DNA of 64,000 nucleotides from VRUE01 sp963712595 (GTDB taxonomy: Bacteria > Actinomycetota > Thermoleophilia > Solirubrobacterales > 70-9): contig CAVQIM010000001.1 of NCBI GenBank assembly GCA_963712595.1, positions 1,094,644 to 1,158,643 on the forward strand, read 5' to 3'. Of this stretch, positions 41,775 through 50,120 are shown piece by piece. A model generated the notes under the pieces. It was not told where the DNA came from. It saw nothing but the letters and a program-made list of their open reading frames with translations, and made no database searches. The translations under genes were made by a program, and so were the position numbers. Every line of letters starts with the position of its first letter. The first letter of the stretch is position 1.

Positions 41775-42243
41775 CGGCGGCCTCTGGGTCGGATCGAGGA
41801 ACCGAGGCGCTGTGCCGAGGCTCGGGCCCTTTGGCCGCAGCCCCACTAATCTCGACGGCGCGCACAGCCACCTCGGTCAAAACGCGATCTACGCAGGGGC
41901 AAATTACTTAGGAAGCTCGAAGGTGACAAGGCCCTTGGACGCATTGCAACAACCCTTTCCGCCCCTGACCCTGGAACCCTCTAGCCCTGAAACGCGAAAA
42001 GCGCCCCTTGGGGCGCCTTCCGAGAACTTGGCGAAACTTGGCGAAATCTAGTTCCGCCGCTGAAGATCTAGCGTACCTGGTAGCCCATTTTCAAATGCCC
42101 CCTTCCGTCGTTGAAGCCACAAATGAGACAAAGCGCTGCTGTCGAAAAGCTCTTCCGCTGCCTCAGTTTGTACCACAACCTGGCTGGAACTTGTGCATTT
42201 GCAAGGAAACTTGTGCATAAACCGGGTATGACAGGCGTGAATT
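41775..42243. other. 470-bp intergenic region between HD-GYP and MFS genes
   Basis: No convincing gene is seen on either strand. A hairpin GCGCCCC-TT-GGGGCGC is at 42001-42016. A perfect tandem duplication of AACTTGGCGA is at 42025-42044. An 11-bp direct repeat lies close to the MFS start (entry below). The region from about 41880 to 42220 is clearly AT-richer than the flanking genes. The 5' part is the leader of the HD-GYP gene; it was checked for a c-di-GMP riboswitch and no convincing core was found. Confidence 0.5.
42188..42218. promoter_or_regulatory. Direct repeat AACTTGTGCAT x2 upstream of the MFS gene
   Basis: AACTTGTGCAT at 42188-42198 and again at 42208-42218, 20 bp start to start (two helical turns), with the extended context GGAA-CTTGTGCATTTGCAA / GGAAA-CTTGTGCATAA. 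A weaker third copy, AATTGTGCGTAA, overlaps the MFS GTG start. Same-face direct repeats at this spacing suit a regulator or activator site. Confidence 0.55.
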
Positions 42244-43539
42244 GTGCGTAAAGCGCGCCTGAGAGACCCCCTGCGAAAACCTGCATTTCGCCGCCTTGCA
42301 GCGACTTTCGCGGTCAACGAGCTGGGCAACTGGATGGGGATCGTCGCCCTCTCGGTGCTGGTCTTCGACCGCACCGGCAGCGCGTTCGCCACGACCGCGC
42401 TCTTCCTCGGGACCGGCTTTCTGCCGGCCCTGCTCGTCCCTTTCCTCGCCGTCCGCCTCGAGCAGCCCCCGCGCCGCCTCGCGCTGACGGTGATCTATTG
42501 CGGCGAGGCGGCCGCCTTCGGGGCGCTTGCCCTGCTGGCGAGGGACTTCTCGCTCGCCGCGGTGGTCGTCCTCGCAGCCATCGACGGAACCCTGGCCCTC
42601 TGCGGGCGGGTACTGACCCGCACCGTGGTGGCGTCGATGCTGGAGCCGGCTGGCGAACTTCGCGCCGGCAACGCCGTGCTCAACGTCGCCTTCACCGGCG
42701 GCGCCGCGATCGGCCCGGGGATCGCCGGCCTGGTCGTCGCCGCGTTCGGCGTCCCGACCGCGCTCCTGATCGACGCCGTCTCGTTCTACGCCTGCGCCTG
42801 GATCGTGTTCACGGCGGGCTACCTACCGCGAGCCGAGCCCGAAACGGGCCAACTGCGCCAGCGCCTGCGCGCGGGTATCACCTACATCCGCGAGCGACCG
42901 ACGCTGCGCCGGCTCCTGGTCGCCCAGGGCCTTGCCGCGGTCTTCTTCACCGCGGTGCTGCCGATCGAGGTCGTCTACGCGAAGGAGTCGCTCGACGCCG
43001 GCGACTCCGGCTACGGCATCCTACTGGCCAGCTGGGGCGTGGGAATGGTCCTCGGCGGTGTCGCCTTCGCCGTCCTGCGCCGGGCGCCGCTGCCGCTGCT
43101 GCTCTTCTTCAGCACGCTGGCGATCGGCGCCGGTTACCTCGGCCTCGCCGCAGCGCCTTCGCTAGCCCTCGCCTGCGCCGCCTCGATCCTGGGCGGGGCC
43201 GGCAACGGCGTGCAGTGGGTGGCCCTGGTCAGCGCCGTGCAGGAGCTGACCGCCCAGAACATGCAGGCGCGGGTGATGAGCGTGCTCGAATCGATCGGGA
43301 CCGCCATGCCCGGGATCGGCTTCATGCTCGGCGGCCTCACCGCAACCCTCTTCGATCCCCGCGTCACCTTCCTCCTCGCCGGGGCGGGCGTCATCGCCAT
43401 CGCCGGCGTGGCGGCGGTGCTGCTTGGTGCAAAGTGGCCAGAAAGCAGGGAAAAGCTCAAGTCAGACGAACTTCGGGCCGAGGGCGAGATTATGGTGGAG
43501 CTGATTCCAGTGGGGGAGCAGCCCGTTCGCCCGGTCTAA
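42244..43539 (+). CDS. MFS transporter
   Basis: A 431-residue major-facilitator protein with about 12 helices, of the enterobactin-exporter/MFS_3 (EntS-like) type. Helix 1 begins FAVNELGNWMGIVALSVLVF, and a cytosolic loop with charged residues separates the two halves near 185-210 (EPETGQLRQRLRAGITYIRE). The GTG start at 42244 overlaps the third copy of an upstream repeat. A 19-bp tandem duplication spans its stop codon. 34 bp downstream the peptide-transporter genes begin, so it may share their transcript. Confidence 0.85.
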   Translation: MRKARLRDPLRKPAFRRLAATFAVNELGNWMGIVALSVLVFDRTGSAFATTALFLGTGFLPALLVPFLAVRLEQPPRRLALTVIYCGEAAAFGALALLARDFSLAAVVVLAAIDGTLALCGRVLTRTVVASMLEPAGELRAGNAVLNVAFTGGAAIGPGIAGLVVAAFGVPTALLIDAVSFYACAWIVFTAGYLPRAEPETGQLRQRLRAGITYIRERPTLRRLLVAQGLAAVFFTAVLPIEVVYAKESLDAGDSGYGILLASWGVGMVLGGVAFAVLRRAPLPLLLFFSTLAIGAGYLGLAAAPSLALACAASILGGAGNGVQWVALVSAVQELTAQNMQARVMSVLESIGTAMPGIGFMLGGLTATLFDPRVTFLLAGAGVIAIAGVAAVLLGAKWPESREKLKSDELRAEGEIMVELIPVGEQPVRPV

Positions 43540-43558
43540 GCCCGTTCGCCCGGTCTAA
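43521..43558. repeat. Perfect 19-bp tandem duplication at the MFS stop codon
   Basis: The 19-bp unit GCCCGTTCGCCCGGTCTAA is present twice end to end (43521-43539 and 43540-43558). The first copy contains the last codons and TAA of the MFS gene; the second is untranslated because 19 is not a multiple of three. It looks like a recent replication-slippage duplication. Confidence 0.85.
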
Positions 43559-43573
43559 CTCGGAGGTCGTCAG

Positions 43574-45205
43574 TTGAGAAAGCTTGGTCTCGTTCTGATT
43601 GTGCTGGGACTCGCCGCGAGCTCTGCTCTCGGCTTGGCAGCTTGTGGAAGTAGCTCCAGCGGCAAAGAGGGTGGCACGCTGAACGTGAGCTACGCCTCTC
43701 CCCCCGAATACCTCGATCCGGGCCTCAACTACAGCGTCGAAGGCGCGACGGCGATGTACGACACCTACATCCCGCTGCTGACCTACGCCCACGCGGAAGG
43801 CGTCGCCGGCAGCGAGCTGGTCCCGGGCCTGGCCGAGAGCCTGCCCAAGATCAGCAATGGCGGCAAGACCTACACGCTGACCCTGCGCAAGGGCCTCAAG
43901 TACTCCGACGGGACACCGGTCAAGGCCTCGGACTTCGCCAGCACGATCGAACGCGACTTCAAGATCAGCTCACCGGGCTCCTCCTTCTACGAAAACATCG
44001 TCGGCGCCGAAAAATTCGCCGCCACGAAAAAGGGCGGCATCCCCGGGATCGAGACCGACGACAAGACCGGCAAGATCGTCATCGACCTGGTCAAACCGCA
44101 GAGCTCCTTCAACAACGTGCTGGGCCTGCTGTTCGCGGCGCCCCTTCCCGCGGGAACCCCGGCCAAGAGCCTCACCGCCAACCCGGCGCCGGCAACTGGG
44201 CCCTACGAGATCGTCAAATCCGAACCGGGGCGCAGCTGGTCCTACGAGCGCAACCCGCAGTGGGCCAAGAACAACGGCAAGCTGATGCCCGACCTGCCCA
44301 GCGGCCACGTCGACAAGATCGAGGTCACCGTCATCCGCAACGACTCCACCCAGGTCGACCAGGTGGAACAGGGCAAGACCGACTGGATGCAACCCCCGCC
44401 GCCCGCCGATCGCTACGCGGAAGTCAAGGACAAATACGAGGGCACCCAGTTCCGGGTCGAGCCCACGGTCAGCACCTACTACTTCTGGATGAACATGCAG
44501 GAGCCGCCCTTCGACGACCTCAAGGTCCGCCAGGCCGTCAACTACGCGGTCAACACCGAAGCGCTGGAACGGATCTACGCCGGCCAGATCGCCGGCACCC
44601 ACCAGATCCTGCCGCCGGGGATGCCGGGCTACGAGGAGTTCGACCTCTACCCGTACGACCTGGGCAAGGCGAAGGAACTGATCGCCGAAGCCAACCCCTC
44701 CGACCGCGACATCACCGTCTGGACCAACAACGAAAGCCCGAACGACGAAGCCGGCGCCTACTACCAGGGCGTGCTGACCAAGCTCGGCTTCAACGCCAAG
44801 CTGAAGGAAATCAACGGCGAAAACTACCTCGGGGTCGTCGGCAACCTGTCGACCCCCGACCTCGATACCGGCTTCTTCAACTGGTTCGAGGACTTCCCCC
44901 ACCCCGACGACTTCTTCCGACCGCTGCTGGCCGGGGAAAGCATCGAACCGACCTTCAACTTCAACCTCTCCCAGACCGACATCCCGGAGCTGAACGCGAA
45001 GATCGCCAAGCTCTCGGAAGAATCGCTCGGATCCGGGCAGGAAGCCGAATACGCCAAGCTCGACGAAGAATTCATGGAAGAGGCGCCCTGGGTGCCCTAC
45101 GGGACCCGGACGAACTCGCTCTTCGTCTCCAGCGCGATCGACCTCGACAAGGTCATCTGGAACCCGACCTTCGACGCCGACCTGACCAGCTTCCAGTTCA
45201 AGTAG
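43574..45205 (+). CDS. Peptide/solute ABC transporter substrate-binding lipoprotein (OppA/DppA family)
   Basis: A 543-residue SBP_bac_5 protein. The signal peptide ends in lipobox LAAC, predicting lipidated Cys24, then a Ser-rich linker. The family core includes GTLNVSYASPPEYLDPGLNY and LTLRKGLKYSDGTPVKASDF, and VRQAVNYAVNTEALERIYAG. It captures peptides, nickel or similar solutes outside the membrane. TTG start at 43574 with CGGAGG ribosome-binding site. First gene of the importer operon. Confidence 0.9.
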   Translation: MRKLGLVLIVLGLAASSALGLAACGSSSSGKEGGTLNVSYASPPEYLDPGLNYSVEGATAMYDTYIPLLTYAHAEGVAGSELVPGLAESLPKISNGGKTYTLTLRKGLKYSDGTPVKASDFASTIERDFKISSPGSSFYENIVGAEKFAATKKGGIPGIETDDKTGKIVIDLVKPQSSFNNVLGLLFAAPLPAGTPAKSLTANPAPATGPYEIVKSEPGRSWSYERNPQWAKNNGKLMPDLPSGHVDKIEVTVIRNDSTQVDQVEQGKTDWMQPPPPADRYAEVKDKYEGTQFRVEPTVSTYYFWMNMQEPPFDDLKVRQAVNYAVNTEALERIYAGQIAGTHQILPPGMPGYEEFDLYPYDLGKAKELIAEANPSDRDITVWTNNESPNDEAGAYYQGVLTKLGFNAKLKEINGENYLGVVGNLSTPDLDTGFFNWFEDFPHPDDFFRPLLAGESIEPTFNFNLSQTDIPELNAKIAKLSEESLGSGQEAEYAKLDEEFMEEAPWVPYGTRTNSLFVSSAIDLDKVIWNPTFDADLTSFQFK

Positions 45206-45233
45206 CCGCCAGGCGCTGCTTCACAATAGGGGG

Positions 45234-46277
45234 GTGCCCGCTGAGCCAATCGCCGAGACCGGCCCAGCGGGCGCCGGCCCCTGGCGCCTTGCGCTGAGGC
45301 GCCTGCGGCGCAACCGGGTCGCGCTCGCCTTTCTCGGCCTCTTCGTCGCGATCGTCGCCTTCGTCCTCGCGGCGCCGCTGTGGGCCGACAACGTCGCCCA
45401 CACCGGCCCCAACGCCACCCACACGCTGGAGAAGATCACGGTCGATGGCGAAAAGCGCGACGTGGTCAGCCCCGAAGGCCGGCCGATCGGACCGGTCTGG
45501 CTCGGCGCCGGGGGCAAATTCTTCCTCGGCGCCGACAGCCGCCTCGGCCGCGACGAGATGGTGCGCCTGATGTACGGGGGCCGCACCTCGCTTCTGATCG
45601 GTATCGCCTCGGCGCTGATCACGACCGTGCTGGCCACCCTGCTCGCCCTGCTCTCGGGCTACTACCGCGGCTGGGTCGACCCGGTCATCTCCCGCTCGAT
45701 GGACGTCCTCTGGGCCTTCCCCGTCCTCCTCCTGGCGATCGCCCTCGGCGTCACGCTGGCCGTCGGCGGCCTTCAAATCGGGCCGATTCACATCTCCGGC
45801 GGATCGATCTGGATCCCGATCCTGATCATCGGCCTGGTCTCGACGCCGTACATGGCGCGGCCGCTGCGCGGCGAGGTTCTCTCGCTGCGCGAGCAGGAGT
45901 TCGTCGAGGCCGCGGTGGCGCAGGGCGCTGGCTCGCTGCGGGTGATGTTCGGCGAGCTGCTGCCCAACCTGCTCTCGACGATCATCGTCTTCTTCACCCT
46001 CAACATCGCCAACAACATGCTGCTCGAGTCGGGGCTCTCCTTCCTCGGCGTCGGCGTGCAGGCGCCGAATTCCTCCTGGGGGACGATGATCGCGGTCGGC
46101 AACCAGCTGATCACCAGCGCGCCGCTGCTGACGATCATCCCCGGCACGATGATCCTGCTCACCGTGCTCTCGCTGAACGTCTTCGGCGACGGCCTGCGCG
46201 ACGCGCTCGACCCCCGCTCCAAGGTCCGCCTCGAGGCGCACGCGGGCATGGCCGAGCCGGAGGGCACCGCGGTCTGA
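45234..46277 (+). CDS. Peptide ABC transporter permease, DppC type
   Basis: A 347-residue permease. OppC_N segment (LRRLRRNRVALAFLGLFVAI) is followed by a long periplasmic domain and the BPD_transp_1 helices, with the coupling loop QEFVEAAVAQGAGSLRVMFGELLPNLLSTIIV. GTG start at 45234. It precedes the DppB-type gene, the reverse of the common B-C order. Stop overlaps the next ATG (TGATG). Confidence 0.9.
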   Translation: MPAEPIAETGPAGAGPWRLALRRLRRNRVALAFLGLFVAIVAFVLAAPLWADNVAHTGPNATHTLEKITVDGEKRDVVSPEGRPIGPVWLGAGGKFFLGADSRLGRDEMVRLMYGGRTSLLIGIASALITTVLATLLALLSGYYRGWVDPVISRSMDVLWAFPVLLLAIALGVTLAVGGLQIGPIHISGGSIWIPILIIGLVSTPYMARPLRGEVLSLREQEFVEAAVAQGAGSLRVMFGELLPNLLSTIIVFFTLNIANNMLLESGLSFLGVGVQAPNSSWGTMIAVGNQLITSAPLLTIIPGTMILLTVLSLNVFGDGLRDALDPRSKVRLEAHAGMAEPEGTAV

Positions 46278-47233
46278 TGGGCCGCTTCGCACTCAGGCGC
46301 CTGCTCGGCACGGTGGCGGTGCTGTTCGCCGTCTCGGTCCTCACCTTCCTGATCTTCAACGTGATCCCCAACTCCGACCCGGCCCAGCGCATGGCCGGCA
46401 AGAACGCGACGCCCCAGCTGGTGGCCAGCATCAACGAGGAATGGGGCTTCGACGACCCGCTGCCGCAGCAGTACCTGACGATGATGGAGAAGATCTTCAG
46501 CGGGGACCTGATCTCCTACGAAGGGCGGGAACCGGTCGACGAGCGCATCGCCGAAGGCATCCCCGCGACCCTCTCGCTCTGCGTCGGCGCCGCCGTGATC
46601 TGGATGTTCTTCGGCATCCTCTTCGGCTACCTCTCCGCCGTGCGGGCGGGCGGCTGGCTGGACCGGACGTTGACGGTCCTCGCCGTCGCCGGGATCTCGA
46701 TGCCGGTCTTCTGGCTCGCCGCGATCATGCTCAACTACCTCGCCTACCAGGGCGGCATCTTCCCCTCCTTCGGCTACGTGAAGCTGACCGAAGAACCGCT
46801 CGAATGGGCCTATCACCTGATCCTGCCCTGGATCACGCTGGCGATCCTCTACGCCGGCTTCTACAGCCGCGTGCTGCGCTCGAACATGCTCGACGCGATG
46901 GGCGAAGACTACGTCCGCACCGCGCGGGCCAAGGGCCTCGGGGAGCGCCGCGTGATGACCCACCACGTGCTGCGCAACTCGCTGATCCCGATCGTCACCC
47001 TCTTCGGCCTCGACTTCGGGGCGCTGCTCGGCGGCGCGATCCTGATCGAAAACATCTTCAGCCTCAACGGGGTCGGCCAGTACGCCTTCGAAGCGCTCAA
47101 GGCCTTCGACCTGCCGCCGATCATGGCGATCGTCCTCTACGGCGCCTTCGTCGTCGTCCTCTTCAACTCCCTGGTCGACATCGCCTACGCCTACCTCGAC
47201 CCGCGGATCAGGCTGGGGGCCTCGGCGCGATGA
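46277..47233 (+). CDS. Peptide ABC transporter permease, DppB type
   Basis: A 318-residue permease with six helices. N-terminal MGRFALRRLLGTVAVLFAVSVLTFLIFNVIPNSDP-like opening is typical of DppB. The coupling loop is DYVRTARAKGLGERRVMTHHVLRNSLIPIV, ending with SLNGVGQYAFEALKAFDLP. ATG overlaps the DppC stop; its stop overlaps the DppD ATG (ATGA). Confidence 0.9.
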   Translation: MGRFALRRLLGTVAVLFAVSVLTFLIFNVIPNSDPAQRMAGKNATPQLVASINEEWGFDDPLPQQYLTMMEKIFSGDLISYEGREPVDERIAEGIPATLSLCVGAAVIWMFFGILFGYLSAVRAGGWLDRTLTVLAVAGISMPVFWLAAIMLNYLAYQGGIFPSFGYVKLTEEPLEWAYHLILPWITLAILYAGFYSRVLRSNMLDAMGEDYVRTARAKGLGERRVMTHHVLRNSLIPIVTLFGLDFGALLGGAILIENIFSLNGVGQYAFEALKAFDLPPIMAIVLYGAFVVVLFNSLVDIAYAYLDPRIRLGASAR

Positions 47234-48267
47234 GCGGCGAGCCACTGCTCGGCGTGCGGGACCTGCGGGTCGGCTTCGTCACCGAAGGCGGGCGCGTGCA
47301 GGCGGTCGACGGCGTCTCCTTCGACCTCGCTGCGGGCGAGGTGCTGGCGATCGTCGGCGAGTCGGGCTCGGGAAAGAGCGTCACCGCCCAGACGATCGTC
47401 GGCCTCACCCGCTCGCCCAACTCGCGGATCGAGGGCTCGGTGCGCCTGCGGGGGAGTGAGCTGCTGGGGGCTGACGAGGACGAGCTGCGGCGGATCCGCG
47501 GCGAGCAGGTCGGCATGGTCTTCCAGGACCCGATGACGTCGTTCAACCCGGTCTACCGGATCGGCGATCAGATAGTCGAGGCGATCCGCGCCCACCGGGA
47601 GGTGGACAAGCGCCAGGCGCACGAGCGGGCGGTCGAGCTGCTCGGCTCGGTCGGCATCCCCGACGCGGCGCGGCGCATCGACGACTACCCGCACGAATTC
47701 TCCGGCGGCATGCGCCAGCGGGCGATGATCGCGATGGCGCTCGCCCTGGAGCCGGAGGTGCTGATCGCCGACGAGCCGACCACGGCGCTAGACGTCACCG
47801 TGCAGGCGCAGATCCTCGCCCTGCTCGAGCGACTCAACCAGGAGCGCGGCCTGGCGACGATCCTGATCACCCACGACCTCGGCGTCGTCGCCGAGGTCGC
47901 CGACCGGGTGCTGGTGATGTACGCGGGGCGGGTGGTGGAGCAGGGAACGCTCGACGAGATCTTCTACGACCCCCAGCACCCCTACACCTGGGGCCTGCTC
48001 GGCTCGCTCGCCCGTCTGGACCGACCCCCGACCAAGCGCCTGCCGCAGATCGGCGGCGCTCCCCCCTCGCTGCTGGAGCTGCCCCAGGGCTGCTCCTTCC
48101 GGCCCCGCTGCCCGCACGCGTTCGATCGCTGCGGCGAGATGCCCGCGCTCGACGCCCACCTCGCCGACTCTCCCGACCACCGCGACCGCTGCTGGCTGAG
48201 CCCGGAGCGCAAGCGCACCCTGCGCGAGGTCGAAGGCCAAATAGGCCTGGAGGCCCCGGCCCGATGA
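47230..48267 (+). CDS. Peptide ABC transporter ATP-binding protein, DppD type
   Basis: A 345-residue ATPase. Walker A is GESGSGKSVTAQTIVG, Q-loop MVFQDPMTSFNPVY, signature FSGGMRQRAMIAMAL, Walker B VLIADEPTTALD, switch THDLGVVAEVADR. The C-terminal oligopeptide/dipeptide transporter domain has a CxxRCPHAFDRC cysteine motif near 290-305, which in the family binds an iron-sulfur cluster. Followed by a hairpin before DppF. Confidence 0.92.
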   Translation: MSGEPLLGVRDLRVGFVTEGGRVQAVDGVSFDLAAGEVLAIVGESGSGKSVTAQTIVGLTRSPNSRIEGSVRLRGSELLGADEDELRRIRGEQVGMVFQDPMTSFNPVYRIGDQIVEAIRAHREVDKRQAHERAVELLGSVGIPDAARRIDDYPHEFSGGMRQRAMIAMALALEPEVLIADEPTTALDVTVQAQILALLERLNQERGLATILITHDLGVVAEVADRVLVMYAGRVVEQGTLDEIFYDPQHPYTWGLLGSLARLDRPPTKRLPQIGGAPPSLLELPQGCSFRPRCPHAFDRCGEMPALDAHLADSPDHRDRCWLSPERKRTLREVEGQIGLEAPAR

Positions 48268-48268
48268 G

Positions 48269-48317
48269 CTTCCGGTGCGCCTTTTGCGGCCTATACCCAC
48301 ATAAAGCGCACCGGAAG
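48269..48317. promoter_or_regulatory. 12-bp inverted repeat between dppD and dppF genes
   Basis: CTTCCGGTGCGC (48269-48280) pairs exactly with GCGCACCGGAAG (48306-48317); the stem lies wholly in the 58-bp gap between the two ATPase genes and starts right after the DppD stop. Because the operon continues, it more likely stabilises or attenuates the transcript than terminates it fully. Confidence 0.6.
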
Positions 48318-48325
48318 GTCCTCCT

Positions 48326-49168
48326 ATGAGCAGTGCGCCGGCTCTGCTGGAGGTGACGGATCTCGTCAAGCACTTCCCGGTCAGGCGCGGGCTGCTCTTC
48401 GACCGCGAGGTGGACCGGGTGCGGGCTGTCGACGGGGTCAGCTTCAGCGTGCGCCGCGGCGAGACACTGGGGCTGGTGGGCGAGTCCGGCTGCGGCAAGT
48501 CGACCCTCTGTCGCACGGCCCTGCAGCTGCTCGAGCCGACCTCGGGCTCGGTCCGCTTCGAGGGCCGCGAGATCGCCGGGCTCTCGCGGCGGGCGATGCG
48601 GCCGCTGCGCCGCGAGATGCAGATGGTCTTCCAGGACCCCTACGCCTCGCTCAACCCGCGCAAGCGGGTCGGCCAGATCGTCGCCGAGCCGCTGAAGCTG
48701 CAGGGGGTGGCGAAGGGCGGCGAGCTGCGGCGCCGGGTGCAGGAGCTGCTCGGCCGCGTCGGCCTCTCCCCCGAGCACTACAACCGCTTCCCGCACGAGT
48801 TCTCCGGCGGCCAGCGACAGCGGATCGGGATCGCGCGGGCGCTTGCCCTGAGCCCAAAGCTGATCGTCGCCGACGAGCCCGTCTCGGCGCTCGACGTCTC
48901 GATCCGCGCCCAGATCGTCAACCTGCTCGACGACCTCCAGGACGAGCTCGGCCTCGCCTACGTCTTCGTCGCCCACGACATCGGCGTGATCCGCCATGTC
49001 GCCGACCGGATCGCGGTGATGCACGAGGGCAAGATCGTCGAGGAAGGGCCGGCCGATCAGGTCTGCGAGGAGCCCCAGGACCCCTACACGAGGGAGCTGC
49101 TGGCGGCGGTGCCGATCCCCGACCCGCGCCAGGCGCGGGCACGTCGGCAAACTGTTGGGTCAGGTTGA
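48326..49168 (+). CDS. Peptide ABC transporter ATP-binding protein, DppF type
   Basis: A 280-residue ATPase. Walker A is GESGCGKSTLCRTALQL, Q-loop MVFQDPYASLNPRKR, signature FSGGQRQRIGIARALAL, Walker B LIVADEPVSALDV, switch AHDIGVIRHVADR. It is somewhat shorter than usual (about 320) because the C-terminal oligopeptide domain is cut short after YTRELLAAVPIPDP. The stop overlaps the TTG start of the DNA ligase gene. Confidence 0.92.
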   Translation: MSSAPALLEVTDLVKHFPVRRGLLFDREVDRVRAVDGVSFSVRRGETLGLVGESGCGKSTLCRTALQLLEPTSGSVRFEGREIAGLSRRAMRPLRREMQMVFQDPYASLNPRKRVGQIVAEPLKLQGVAKGGELRRRVQELLGRVGLSPEHYNRFPHEFSGGQRQRIGIARALALSPKLIVADEPVSALDVSIRAQIVNLLDDLQDELGLAYVFVAHDIGVIRHVADRIAVMHEGKIVEEGPADQVCEEPQDPYTRELLAAVPIPDPRQARARRQTVGSG

Positions 49169-50112
49169 CCCTTCCCCTCACCCCACCGATCAAGCCACAG
49201 CTGGCGCTGACCCGCAAAGAGCTGCCCCTCGGCGAGGAGTGGGCCTACGAGCAGAAGCTCGACGGCTTCCGCGCGATCGTCTTCGTCGATGGGGCTGACG
49301 CCTACATCCAGTCGCGTGGAGGCAAAGAGCTGAATCGCTACTTCCCCGAGCTGAGCTTCCCGCTCGGCCGTTACGTGCTCGACGGAGAGCTGGTGATCCG
49401 CGACGCCGAGGGCAACCTCGAATTCGACGCCCTGCAGAGCCGCATCCACCCGGCGGCATCGCGGATCGCTCTCCTCTCGGAGGAGATCCCAGCCGGCTTC
49501 GTCGCCTTCGACATGCTGGCGGAGGAGGACGACTCGCTGCTCGAGGTGCCGTTCGGCCAGAGGCGGGAGCGATTGGAGCGGCTGCTGAGGGAGACCAGCA
49601 TCGAGCTGAGCGCTCTCAGCCGCGACCCCGCACAGGCCGAGGAGTGGCTGCGCCGCACCGAGGGCACGATGGCAAAGCAGCTCGACGCGCCCTACATCCC
49701 AGGCAAGCGCAAAGGAATGGCCAAGGTCAAGCGCGAGCGGGAGATCGACTGCGTCGTGATGGGCTGGCGCCCGGGCAAGGAGGAGGGCACGGTCGGCTCT
49801 CTCATCCTTGGCCTCTACGACGGCGACGACCTCAGGTCCGTCGGCCACATCTCCGGCTTCAGCGCCGACACCAAACGGAGTCTGCGAACGCTGCTCGAAC
49901 CGCTGGAGACGGGTGAGAGCGGGACGGCAGAGCCGAGTCGCTGGACGGGAGGACGCGATCTGGAGTGGGTCGCTCTACGACCCGAGCTGGTGATCGAAGT
50001 CGGCTACGACCATGCAGCGGCGGGGCGGATCAGACATGGGGCACGGTTCCGGCGGTTCCGGGATGACAAAGATCCGCGCGAGTGCCGCTTCGATCTGCTC
50101 GACCAAGGCTAG
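49165..50112 (+). CDS. ATP-dependent DNA ligase (LigC/LigD-ligase type)
   Basis: A 315-residue enzyme. The nucleotidyltransferase lysine is K31 in EQKLDGFRA (motif I, KxDG). Motif III region is YVLDGELVI, motif IV GFVAFDML, motif V MAKQLDAPYIPGKRKGMAKVK. An OB-fold follows from about 190 (IDCVVMGWRPGKEEGTVGSLILGLYD). It is a stand-alone ligase, without the polymerase and nuclease domains of LigD, and may work in NHEJ-like or base-excision repair. No ku gene is adjacent. TTG start overlapping the DppF stop; SD-like GGGTCAGG. Confidence 0.88.
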   Translation: MTLPLTPPIKPQLALTRKELPLGEEWAYEQKLDGFRAIVFVDGADAYIQSRGGKELNRYFPELSFPLGRYVLDGELVIRDAEGNLEFDALQSRIHPAASRIALLSEEIPAGFVAFDMLAEEDDSLLEVPFGQRRERLERLLRETSIELSALSRDPAQAEEWLRRTEGTMAKQLDAPYIPGKRKGMAKVKREREIDCVVMGWRPGKEEGTVGSLILGLYDGDDLRSVGHISGFSADTKRSLRTLLEPLETGESGTAEPSRWTGGRDLEWVALRPELVIEVGYDHAAAGRIRHGARFRRFRDDKDPRECRFDLLDQG

Positions 50113-50120
50113 GGAGCTGG

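Noticed and set aside
41775..41900. Possible c-di-GMP riboswitch in the leader of the HD-GYP gene
   Set aside because: The GC-rich hairpins do not contain the conserved core of the GEMM-I or GEMM-II motifs that I could recognise.
42048..42392. Small minus-strand frame in the gap upstream of the MFS gene
   Set aside because: Low-complexity Arg/Ser-rich product that overlaps the MFS gene and the upstream repeats, with no recognisable domain.
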